Below, piece after piece: positions 50,149 through 59,075 of a stretch of DNA of 64,000 nucleotides. Every line of letters starts with the position of its first letter. The stretch's first letter is position 1. The position numbers and the translations under genes were made by a program. The notes under the pieces are model-generated. The model did not search any database, was not told the origin of the DNA, and worked only from the letters and a program-made list of their open reading frames with translations. This stretch comes from an uncultured Fodinibius sp. Its GTDB lineage: Bacteria > Bacteroidota > Rhodothermia > Balneolales > Balneolaceae. The stretch covers positions 1,116,001 through 1,180,000 of the forward strand of contig CAJXMW010000001.1 in the NCBI GenBank assembly GCA_913056235.1, written 5' to 3'.

Positions 50149-50652
50149 ATGGAATCAGAAAAGGCATTTACAGAATTTGGACAAATCATTGATAGACTCG
50201 GTAGACTATCTGATGATATGATAACAGTGATTGATAAACAGATTGAAGCTGTCGTGTCATCCAATGGGGAAGATATTGAACAGTATGTTGAGGAGTACAC
50301 TCATTTGCAAGGAGTGTTCAAAGAACAGGAACACAAGTTTATAGATCACTTGCAAACGATGTTAAACAATGCAGGGATTAAGAGCATCGAAATCCGGTTG
50401 GAACACTTGAAGGAGGCGTATCCTGAAGCTACGGATGCAATTACTGCCTGGCAGGAAAAGCTTGAAAATAAAATAGAGAAGCTGAAAGCGAAGCAACAGA
50501 AACTTAATAACCTGTTGGAATTCGCTGTTGAGAAAAATATGCAGCTTATGCACTCAATTTATAGTCTGCACAATAAAAAGAATACACGATACAGTGCAAA
50601 GGGTAGTAAAAAGGAAATTTCTTCCGGAATAGCACTCAATAAAGAAGCTTAG
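50149..50652 (+). CDS. flgN: FlgN-like export chaperone
   Basis: 167 aa alpha-helical protein directly upstream of flgK. Confidence 0.65.
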   Translation: MESEKAFTEFGQIIDRLGRLSDDMITVIDKQIEAVVSSNGEDIEQYVEEYTHLQGVFKEQEHKFIDHLQTMLNNAGIKSIEIRLEHLKEAYPEATDAITAWQEKLENKIEKLKAKQQKLNNLLEFAVEKNMQLMHSIYSLHNKKNTRYSAKGSKKEISSGIALNKEA

Positions 50653-50654
50653 AT

Positions 50655-52025
50655 ATGAAAACATTATTTGAAATAGCGAAGAGTGGCCTTCATGGAGCAG
50701 AACGATCCATGTCGGTTACATCCAATAACATTATTAATGCAGATACCCCAGGGTATAGTCGGCAGCGTGTTGAGAAGTCGCCCAATGGTATGCAGATGGA
50801 TAACTATCATGTCGGGTTAGGTGTAAATATTGATGACGTAAGCCGATTGCGTGATGGTATGAACGATCAGCTTTTAAATAAAAAGCAACAGGATATGGGT
50901 TATCTGCAAAAGAAAGCTGATGTTTATGAAAAGCTTGAATCCTCCCTGGTTTCTGATTATGGGGATAACCTGGATAGCCAGGTTGGTGGATTGTTTGATA
51001 ACTTTTCGGATTTGGCCAGTAATCCACAGGATGTGAGTGTACGAAATAACCTGATTAGTGAGACTCAGCAATTTACAAGCAAGTTGCGGGAAACCAGCCG
51101 GAATGTGGATCAAAATAGTGATTTGGTGAAGAATTTTGCCGGCAAAACGCTTGATTCTATTAATAGCATGTTGAGTGATATTAATGAGCTCAACAGCTCT
51201 ATTAAACAGGCCCAAGCTAAAGGAAATCCCGATTTTGCCAGTCTTGATAAGCGTGTAGCTAAGATGAGTGAACTATCGGAGTTGGTCGAATTTGAAAGTC
51301 AGGAGACGAGTACAGGGGCTGTTGAAATTCAGATTGATGGACACAGCGTGGTGGATGAAAACCGGGCGTACAACATTACTTCGGAAGTAGATGATACCAA
51401 CAAAAAATATCGTCTTAGACTCGAAAATGGTCGTGTAATTGCCCCGGAGGGTGGACAAATTGGCGCTGAAATTGAGATGTATGAAGAAGGTATTCCAGAT
51501 ATTAAGGAGCGTCTCGATAAAATTGCCTCTACAATTGTATCGGAAGTAAATAATATCCACAGCAATGGGTATGGACTGGAAGACAGTATCCAACGTAACT
51601 TTTTTGACCCCTCTGGAACAACCGCGGAAAGTATTTCGATTAATAAGGATTTGGTTGAAAATTCAAAATTTATTGCTGCTTCTGACACAGACGGTGAAGC
51701 CGGAAATGGCGAAATTGCATCACAGATTGCAGAATTGCGTAGTCAGAAAGTCATTGGCAATACAACACAAAATCAGTCACTGACAGATTTTACCATAGGT
51801 ACTATCAGTGAGCCGGGGATTCAGTTGGATGCAGCTAATAATCGTATTGATGCCCGTGACTCGGAAATCCAGATGCTTAAAACACAGCAGGAGCAAGAGG
51901 CTGGCGTTAATATTGATGAAGAGCTTAGCCAGATGATAAAATACCAAAATGCATATCAGGGAGCGGCAAAGGTAATGAGCAGTGCCCAACAAATGTATGA
52001 CACTTTAATTAGTATAGTGAGGTAA
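50655..52025 (+). CDS. flgK: Hook-associated protein FlgK
   Basis: 456 aa; MSVTSNNIINADTPGYSRQRVEKSP, MIKYQNAYQGAAKVMSSAQQMYDTLISIV. Confidence 0.95.
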   Translation: MKTLFEIAKSGLHGAERSMSVTSNNIINADTPGYSRQRVEKSPNGMQMDNYHVGLGVNIDDVSRLRDGMNDQLLNKKQQDMGYLQKKADVYEKLESSLVSDYGDNLDSQVGGLFDNFSDLASNPQDVSVRNNLISETQQFTSKLRETSRNVDQNSDLVKNFAGKTLDSINSMLSDINELNSSIKQAQAKGNPDFASLDKRVAKMSELSELVEFESQETSTGAVEIQIDGHSVVDENRAYNITSEVDDTNKKYRLRLENGRVIAPEGGQIGAEIEMYEEGIPDIKERLDKIASTIVSEVNNIHSNGYGLEDSIQRNFFDPSGTTAESISINKDLVENSKFIAASDTDGEAGNGEIASQIAELRSQKVIGNTTQNQSLTDFTIGTISEPGIQLDAANNRIDARDSEIQMLKTQQEQEAGVNIDEELSQMIKYQNAYQGAAKVMSSAQQMYDTLISIVR

Positions 52026-52031
52026 TTATTT

Positions 52032-52916
52032 ATGCGTGTAACACAGAAAACTATTTTTGACAATTTTATGCGAGATGTGAATAAAAATCGTAGAGAAATG
52101 GCTGGAATTCAGTCCGATCTTTCAAGTGGCAAGAAAGTTCGATTGCCTTCACAAAGTCCGGTAAATTTTCAAAGTAGTCGAATTTTAGAAGCCGATCTTA
52201 ATAAGGTAGAGCAGTTTCAGAGTAATATTAGCAGTGGTTTACGACAGGGAAGATTGGCTCAGGACACGATGAATGGAGTTATCGACAGCCTGATAAATAT
52301 TAAAAATTCTATGGTCCAGGGGGCCTCTGACTCTATCGGTAAAAGTGAACGGGTAAATTTAGCTGATGAAGTTTCCGGCATACGCAAGCAGATTGTGGAC
52401 AGCTTAAATATTCAATACGGTGAGCGTTATCTCTTCGCGGGGACTAATAGTGGCGAAAAGCCTTTTGAGCTGGCCGGTGGAGTGGTAACCAATAATAGCA
52501 ATGATAAGCCCCCTCATGTGGTTGCAGCAGATGGCGTGGAAATTGATATCAGTATCACAGGCGAAGAGGTCACAGATAGTCCTGCTGGTGATATGTTTCA
52601 GTTTATTGGTGACGTGGAAGATGCGTTACGGAATAATGACAATCAGCAGCTTAACAATTTACTTACGGATGCTGATCAGGTAATTAATCATGTTACCGAT
52701 CTCACGTCAAAGTTGGGAGATAATATCAATCGCATGGATTTTATGTTTGAACAGTACGAATCAACAAAGATTACTCAAAAGTCAGATATAAGTGAACTGG
52801 TTGATACCAACTACGCCGAGGCATTTTCTGACATGCAGCGAAACCAAGTGGCTTATGAATCGGCAATGGCGGTGCATGGCAAAATGTTTGAAAACACCTT
52901 ATTGAATTATCTCTAA
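52032..52916 (+). CDS. flgL: Hook-associated protein FlgL
   Basis: 294 aa; flagellin-like N-terminus SDLSSGKKVRLPSQSPVNFQSSRILEADL. Confidence 0.92.
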   Translation: MRVTQKTIFDNFMRDVNKNRREMAGIQSDLSSGKKVRLPSQSPVNFQSSRILEADLNKVEQFQSNISSGLRQGRLAQDTMNGVIDSLINIKNSMVQGASDSIGKSERVNLADEVSGIRKQIVDSLNIQYGERYLFAGTNSGEKPFELAGGVVTNNSNDKPPHVVAADGVEIDISITGEEVTDSPAGDMFQFIGDVEDALRNNDNQQLNNLLTDADQVINHVTDLTSKLGDNINRMDFMFEQYESTKITQKSDISELVDTNYAEAFSDMQRNQVAYESAMAVHGKMFENTLLNYL

Positions 52917-52954
52917 TAACATAGGACAGGGTTTCTTAAAATAATGAGGATATT

Positions 52955-54313
52955 ATGGAAACGGGACTGAAATTGATATCAGATATAAGTAGAAAGGGGA
53001 AAAGTTTAAATTGGTTGACTGGAGTTCTTTTTCTATCTGACGAAAGATTTTATAATGCAGAAAAGGTAAGGCTTTGGGAGACCTATTTTTCAGAATTAAT
53101 TGTTGCCGGAATTGGTAAAGAGCCTGAAAGCTTGCCGGCTAATGTCCATTGGTATGAATATGAGTCGGATGGCAGTCGTTCAGAGATATGGAATGCCATT
53201 AGTAAGAAGGTGAATAATTCTTGGGTACTTTTCTTAGAGGATGATGAGCAACCTCGGTTCAGTAGTTTTCCTGAAACTCAAATTTTGGAGAATACTCAGT
53301 GGCCACCGGCTATTATCAATATTCAGAAAGAAAATACTACCTATCATTTTTATCAGATGCGCTTGGTAAATGTAACGATGAATGAGGATGATATCTTTCG
53401 GGGGCACCATTTGACAGATGCTACTGAGTTTGTCCGCTCCCACGACGTTAATTTAAGCAGTAAGCCCATTATCATTGAACGGGAAAGCAGTGTTTATTCA
53501 CATATTGATATTGATCAGGAACTATCACTGAAAAACCAAGCCCCCAAGTTATATTTGGTACAGGGAAATCGATATTTACAGGAAAAAAAGTATGTTCGGG
53601 CAGCCGCCCAGTTTCGCCAACTATTAAAGAAACAAAAATTATTGCCTTTTGACCGTTTGGCGGGCGTTAATGGGCTGGCCAGCTGTTTTGCTGAACAGCA
53701 TAAATGGGAGAAAGCCTTGTCTCTAACAAAACAGTCGCTCGAAGCAGAGTCTTTCCAGCGGTTACCTTATTTGATCCAGTTTCGTATTCATGAGTTGCGT
53801 AAAGATTGGCAAAAAGCATTTGATGTATTGAAGCAATATTATGAAAGATTATCACTGTTTTCGTCTGCAAGTTTTGATCGTAAAATAGGTGAGGAGAAGA
53901 GTTTGGTTAACCTTGCCAATATTGCGTTAAAAGCAGGGCATCGAGCAAAGGCGACTGATTATTTTGATCGGCTGTTCTCGTTCAAGAGAGGAAATGCTGA
54001 CGAAGCAATGTTAGAGAAAGCATTATTGCTTTCGATTGAATTGAATAATCTTGAACGATCAGTCTATTTATTTGAGCGAATATTCAATGATCGGTTGCCA
54101 CCCTGCCAGATGGATGCAGAATCGAGAGAGCAGATAGATCAAGTTATGACGATGTTTATGAAGAAGGATTGGTACGATTATGTATCAACTATTTATAAAA
54201 AATTACATGATGCTCATCCTGAGGACCAGGAATATAAGCGAAAATTAATTGTGACGCTTACCAAAACAAATAGATTAGATCAGGCCAAAAAAATGGTGGC
54301 GAATATTGTCTGA
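52955..54313 (+). CDS. Glycosyltransferase-like (degenerate GT2) and TPR protein
   Basis: 452 aa; WVLFLEDDEQPRF GT-A-like acidic motif, then TPR-like helices (KLYLVQGNRYLQEKKYVRAAAQFRQLLKK...). Confidence 0.5.
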   Translation: METGLKLISDISRKGKSLNWLTGVLFLSDERFYNAEKVRLWETYFSELIVAGIGKEPESLPANVHWYEYESDGSRSEIWNAISKKVNNSWVLFLEDDEQPRFSSFPETQILENTQWPPAIINIQKENTTYHFYQMRLVNVTMNEDDIFRGHHLTDATEFVRSHDVNLSSKPIIIERESSVYSHIDIDQELSLKNQAPKLYLVQGNRYLQEKKYVRAAAQFRQLLKKQKLLPFDRLAGVNGLASCFAEQHKWEKALSLTKQSLEAESFQRLPYLIQFRIHELRKDWQKAFDVLKQYYERLSLFSSASFDRKIGEEKSLVNLANIALKAGHRAKATDYFDRLFSFKRGNADEAMLEKALLLSIELNNLERSVYLFERIFNDRLPPCQMDAESREQIDQVMTMFMKKDWYDYVSTIYKKLHDAHPEDQEYKRKLIVTLTKTNRLDQAKKMVANIV

Positions 54314-54434
54314 GCTCAGAACTTGGGAGCAATTAATAGCTTTACTTCTCAAATAAGTAACGTTGTTGAAACAGGAGAAGAAGCTTCAGGATTTTTTGGC
54401 TTACAGAAGAGATAGCTAGAATAGAGAAGAACTA

Positions 54435-55868
54435 TTAGTCCTCATCCTCATTTTCCGAAGCTTTTCTGATTTTATTACGGATGGTGCGGTCTGTGATACC
54501 CAAAATTTTAGCGGCCTCTTTTTGATTTCCCTTGGTATGTTCCAGCGCTTTTTTGATAAGTTGCAGCTCCATATCTTCTATAGACATCAAAGGCATATCC
54601 GAAAGTACTTCTTTGCTAACCTCCAGATCTACTTTGGAAAAGAGATTTCGCTCGATATGATCGAGGGTAATTGTATCATTTTTGCTTGACAGGATAACGC
54701 CACGATGGATCTTGTTTTCCAGTTCACGCACGTTGCCCTTCCATTTCTTATTAACCAGGTGCTCCATCAACTCATCAGATACCTCCTTGGGTTCCAGTCC
54801 GTATTGCTCGGTATAACGATTTACAAAAAAGTTAACCAAGAGTGGGATATCCTCTCTACGTTCCCGGAGCGGGGGAATAGAAATCGGAAAAACGTTCAGT
54901 CGATAGTACAAATCCTCGCGGAATTGACCATCAGCGATGGCTTCTGCTATGTTGCGGTTTGATGTGGCTAGCACCCTTACATCACATTGAATTGATTCCT
55001 GGCTACCCACACGATTAAATTCATTTTCCTGGAGAACGCGCAACAGCTTTGCCTGGATATTTATATCAATTTCGGTAATTTCATCCAGTAAGATAGTGCC
55101 GCCATTTGCTTCTTCAAAAGCCCCTTTTTTATCAGATATAGCGCCTGTAAATGCTCCTTTCACATGACCAAAAAGAGTGCTTTCAACTAACTCTTTGGGC
55201 AAATTTGCACAGTTTATCTTGACGTAAGGTTGATCAGAGCGTTTACTGTTTTCATGGATCAAATTTGCAAAAACCTCTTTCCCGGTCCCACTTTCACCTT
55301 GTATCATGACAGGCGCGGTACTTTCAGCTATTTGGGGAAGAATTTCCATCAGTTTTTCAATCTGATCATCTTCTCCAATGAATCTTTTGTCGTGCGGTTG
55401 TATTACATCACCATCGTTTTCTTGGGAAGAAGACTGTTGGTCTGTTTTATCAGCTGTTCCAGCATGTGATTCGATCTTATGTTCTTTATGAAAATCGACT
55501 TTATCCGACTCAAAAAAGCGATTAACGCGAAACGTAATCTCTTTAGCCTTAAACGGTTTGGTAATGTAATCAAAAGCTCCTTTCTGAAGCGCCCGTACGG
55601 CATGTGTAATATTCCCAAAACTGGTCATCATTATAACACCGGTTTCAGGATAGTGTTCTTTGATATGAGCCAGTACTTCATCGCCGGTCATGTCGTCCAT
55701 CTTGACATCGGTAAGAACCAATTGTACACCGTCGTTCTCTTTCAGAAAATTAATGGCCTCAAGTGGTTGGTCGAAGCCCTCAACTTCGTACCCGCCCATA
55801 CTCAAATTTTCGACCAAAAATTCGAGCAGCATTTTGTCATCTTCAACTATTAAAACATGCTCTTTCAT
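54435..55868 (-). CDS. Sigma54-dependent NtrC/FlrC-type response regulator
   Basis: 477 aa; receiver, AAA+ GESGTGKEVFANLIH and GAFTGAISDKKGAFEEANGGTILLDEI, Fis HTH. Confidence 0.93.
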   Translation of the reverse strand: MKEHVLIVEDDKMLLEFLVENLSMGGYEVEGFDQPLEAINFLKENDGVQLVLTDVKMDDMTGDEVLAHIKEHYPETGVIMMTSFGNITHAVRALQKGAFDYITKPFKAKEITFRVNRFFESDKVDFHKEHKIESHAGTADKTDQQSSSQENDGDVIQPHDKRFIGEDDQIEKLMEILPQIAESTAPVMIQGESGTGKEVFANLIHENSKRSDQPYVKINCANLPKELVESTLFGHVKGAFTGAISDKKGAFEEANGGTILLDEITEIDINIQAKLLRVLQENEFNRVGSQESIQCDVRVLATSNRNIAEAIADGQFREDLYYRLNVFPISIPPLRERREDIPLLVNFFVNRYTEQYGLEPKEVSDELMEHLVNKKWKGNVRELENKIHRGVILSSKNDTITLDHIERNLFSKVDLEVSKEVLSDMPLMSIEDMELQLIKKALEHTKGNQKEAAKILGITDRTIRNKIRKASENEDED

Positions 55869-56101
55869 ATCAATGATATTGAGGATGGTTATTTACAAGA
55901 GAAAGGGAGTAATTACGCCAAGAATTTAAAAGATTTGTCCCCCTGCAAATTGAATAGATATAAAAAGCTTTTCTGACGAAAAGTTCAACGAAAAGTTAGG
56001 TTTGAGGGGAGAAAATGTCGATTCTTGAAAGTTGTTAGGGCACAAGGGGTTGTGTCAACGAAGCTGTTCAATAGAAAACAGTTTGTCAACTATTCTTAAT
56101 C

Positions 56102-56452
56102 TTATTTAAGAATTTTTGTGGCAATATCTTCCCAGATTGCAGGATCATTGATTTTCTGTCCAAGTTCTGTTTCTTGAGCAGCTTCGGCAGAATGATCCGA
56201 GGCATTAAGAAACTCAGAAACCTGAGCTTTCATTTCCTTAAACTGTTGGGATGAAGATTCGTTTAGTTTTTCCAATTCAAGTTTGGCAAAAAGTTGATCG
56301 TTATTTCGAAACTGATAATCGCCAAGCGAAACTTTGTCTTTAGGAGTGTCTGCAGAAGATTTTGATGTCTTCCCTGAAGCAGATCCTTCTGAAGTTTCGT
56401 TAGTCTTATTTATGTTATTACCGTTTATGCTATTTAGCTTACTAATATCCAT
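56102..56452 (-). CDS. Putative FlgM-like anti-sigma28 factor
   Basis: 116 aa; MDISKLNSINGNN...KDKVSLGDYQ resembles FlgM N-terminal pattern; last gene of the fliS-fliD set. Confidence 0.45.
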   Translation of the reverse strand: MDISKLNSINGNNINKTNETSEGSASGKTSKSSADTPKDKVSLGDYQFRNNDQLFAKLELEKLNESSSQQFKEMKAQVSEFLNASDHSAEAAQETELGQKINDPAIWEDIATKILK

Positions 56453-56491
56453 AGTCCTATATTTGAGTTCCTGACAATTTATGAAACTTTG

Positions 56492-56833
56492 CTATCGTTT
56501 TAAAAGCTGATAGCTTTTTTCGGCTTTATTCCTTTTAATTGCATCGTCAAGCCGCTCTTTTGACTCCTCTAAAATGTAATTAAGTGCGTCTTGAATTTGT
56601 TGTTGTTGTCGATTGAACCTGTTAAAGAGTTTTTTAAGTGATTCTTTTTCTTTCTTTGTAAATGTTGTTGCATCAACTTCCGAGGTTATCTGTACAAACT
56701 CATTTGTATGGTTGCCCCGTACGTCAAACCGTTTTTGCAGTAAATCCATATCTGCTTCATCTTTGTGAAGCTGATTAATAATCTTTCTATTAATTTTAAT
56801 CAACTCTTTAAGTTGATTAGCAACTTTATTCAT
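56492..56833 (-). CDS. Putative FliT-like flagellar chaperone
   Basis: 113 aa all-alpha protein directly downstream of fliD. Confidence 0.45.
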   Translation of the reverse strand: MNKVANQLKELIKINRKIINQLHKDEADMDLLQKRFDVRGNHTNEFVQITSEVDATTFTKKEKESLKKLFNRFNRQQQQIQDALNYILEESKERLDDAIKRNKAEKSYQLLKR

Positions 56834-56836
56834 CTT

Positions 56837-58234
56837 TTAGAATCCTAATGTGGATTGTTGATTCATAATTTGATTAAACTGTTGCTGAGCTTGTTGTTGA
56901 ATTTGATTGATTTCTGCAAAAATTTCGCGTTGACGTTCCTCGTAACTTTCCAGGTACTTATCTTCTGATTCAATACGATTATCCAGAAAATCTATTTTTT
57001 GATCTAAACCACTTTCCAACGATGAAATGGTACCCCCTGTTTCAGTAAACGTTTTTGCGCGTTCATACATCTTTGTGACCGGGGAGTCGTCGTTGGTAAA
57101 CAGGCTTTTAATTTCGTTGGGTTTATCAGATAAAGCTTTATTGAGTTTTTCTGAGTCTTCAACTTTCATCTTCCCATCATTTTCGAAACTGATACCAATT
57201 TGCGACAGGTTATTAAGCTCTCCAGTTCCTGCAGAGGCCATATCTGTTAGTGCAATTTGACGCATATTAATAGACAGGTTGCGAACAGAGCGCATATCCT
57301 GCAGGGGACCTTTATTGCCCGTCTCACCGTTGATAAAGGTTTGGTTGCGAATTTTGGTATTCATTTCATTGTACTTGGAAATGAAATCATCAATATTTTC
57401 GCGGGCCTTATCAGTATCTTTTGAGACCGTAATTTGTTCTTGTTGGGAGGTTGAATCAAGTAAAGTAAATGTCATTCCCGAGATAGCATCATCAACGGTA
57501 TTTTGGCCACGGCTAAATGTAATTCCATCTACCGTAAATTCAGCATCAAGGTTTGTAGTATCAGTCTTTTGATGTGACATATTTCCAGTGATATTAGCCA
57601 GTGCACCAGTGGCATTGGCAAACTGAATGCGTTCATCGTAGCCGGTTTGAGCACTTTTTACTGAGAGTTGGACATTACCATTGTTATCCACTTCAAAAAC
57701 ATCGCTATCAGATTCTTCGCCCATTAAATTATTAATAGCCGAAGTGAATGATTCTAAAATTTCTTTATTCGTTTTGTCGGTACCATCGTTATTGGTACTT
57801 GTAATACTAATTGTTTCTGTCTTATCACCAATGGTGATATCTACAGAACCATCTCCACTGGCTGCAAGATCTGTAGCTGCCCCATCCATCACATTCGAAA
57901 GCATAATATCTTTGGTTGCTTTCCTATTCACTGAGATATCATAGGTATTGGGATCTTTTAATCCCGATATAGAATCCACCCGGACGGCATCTTCGTTACT
58001 TAACGTAGCCTTCAGAGGATTAAAGCTATTTGAGGTAGTGCTGGTAAGTTCATCAACCTGGGAAGTAAAGTCAGAAATTACGGAGCTTACTGTGCTAAGA
58101 GCGGACTGTTTATTGCTGAGCTGACTTTTTTGGTCTTCCAATCGAAATTTCTTCTGACTTTCGATGAGTACCAGCTGGTCAACAAATTGTGAGTAGGGGT
58201 TGGACTGTTGTAATAAGCTACTGACAGAGTTCAT
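56837..58234 (-). CDS. fliD: Flagellar filament cap protein FliD
   Basis: 465 aa; VDQLVLIESQKKFRLEDQKSQLSNKQSALSTVSSVISDF, KYNEMNTKIRNQT. Confidence 0.93.
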   Translation of the reverse strand: MNSVSSLLQQSNPYSQFVDQLVLIESQKKFRLEDQKSQLSNKQSALSTVSSVISDFTSQVDELTSTTSNSFNPLKATLSNEDAVRVDSISGLKDPNTYDISVNRKATKDIMLSNVMDGAATDLAASGDGSVDITIGDKTETISITSTNNDGTDKTNKEILESFTSAINNLMGEESDSDVFEVDNNGNVQLSVKSAQTGYDERIQFANATGALANITGNMSHQKTDTTNLDAEFTVDGITFSRGQNTVDDAISGMTFTLLDSTSQQEQITVSKDTDKARENIDDFISKYNEMNTKIRNQTFINGETGNKGPLQDMRSVRNLSINMRQIALTDMASAGTGELNNLSQIGISFENDGKMKVEDSEKLNKALSDKPNEIKSLFTNDDSPVTKMYERAKTFTETGGTISSLESGLDQKIDFLDNRIESEDKYLESYEERQREIFAEINQIQQQAQQQFNQIMNQQSTLGF

Positions 58235-58252
58235 GACATTATCTTTATAGGG

Positions 58253-58573
58253 TTAATCAGCTGCTTGTTCTTCGGTTTTTCCTTTTGAAGCTTGCTCCCA
58301 GGCATCTCGAAGTGGTTCAAGGATTTCACGAATTTCTTCATATTCTTCTTGCCGGGCTAAATCCTGACAATACTGATAAAGTTGGAAAAGTTCTTCAGCA
58401 GGTTCGTGATCAAAATTCAGACTTTCCGTCAACGTATTTAGTACATCACGTACGCGATTTTGATCTTTACGATAGGTTGCCTGCAGTAGCAGGTCGTACA
58501 GTTTTACGACCAGCTGTAAAGGCGATGCGTTCATGATCGCTTGTTGCTGATAAACCTGTTGTGGATTCTGCAT
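58253..58573 (-). CDS. fliS: Flagellin chaperone FliS
   Basis: 106 aa; YQQQAIMNASPLQLVVKLYDLLLQAT. Confidence 0.93.
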   Translation of the reverse strand: MQNPQQVYQQQAIMNASPLQLVVKLYDLLLQATYRKDQNRVRDVLNTLTESLNFDHEPAEELFQLYQYCQDLARQEEYEEIREILEPLRDAWEQASKGKTEEQAAD

Positions 58574-58616
58574 GGTACTTTAAATTCAATTTTATTTTTG
58601 TCTTAGGTACCAATCA

Positions 58617-58642
58617 TTATCGGCTATATTGGAAAATACTTA
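58617..58642 (-). promoter_or_regulatory. Candidate sigma28 promoter for fliS-fliD
   Basis: Reverse strand TAAG-N14-GCCGATAA (exact -10). Confidence 0.75.
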
Positions 58643-59075
58643 AGGCCATATAGATTAGATCTCTCTAATCTCATTACCCTCGGTTGCCATTATAAATGCA
58701 AACAATATGCCATCATGGTATCTCATGTAATCTGTGATTGGCTGTAATAAGGATGTGTGAGCTATCGAAGTTTCCGGATTTTAAATTTAGAGGAATGTTT
58801 CAGGCTTTGAACCATGAATAACGTCTCTGTTGTACATGAGATAATTGCTCTAATTATAATCAGAAGTATGACTATTGATAATACTCTGGTTTATAAAAGG
58901 ATTTTATGTTTTTAACGAAATGTTCCCCTTCGAAGAAAAAAATTCCGTTAATAGGAAGCGAGTACCCGTTTGGAATAGCTTTGTGCAGTGGAGAAGTAAC
59001 TAATTGGTCTTGGCATTTTATTTGTGAATACATCTGGTGTAGTCCAATACCAAAATCAACGAAATCCTGTAGACC

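Noticed and set aside
58819-58844. Possible sigma28 box before the giant ORF (TAAC-N14-TGAGATAA)
   Set aside because: Too many mismatches in the -10 compared with the seven stronger sites.
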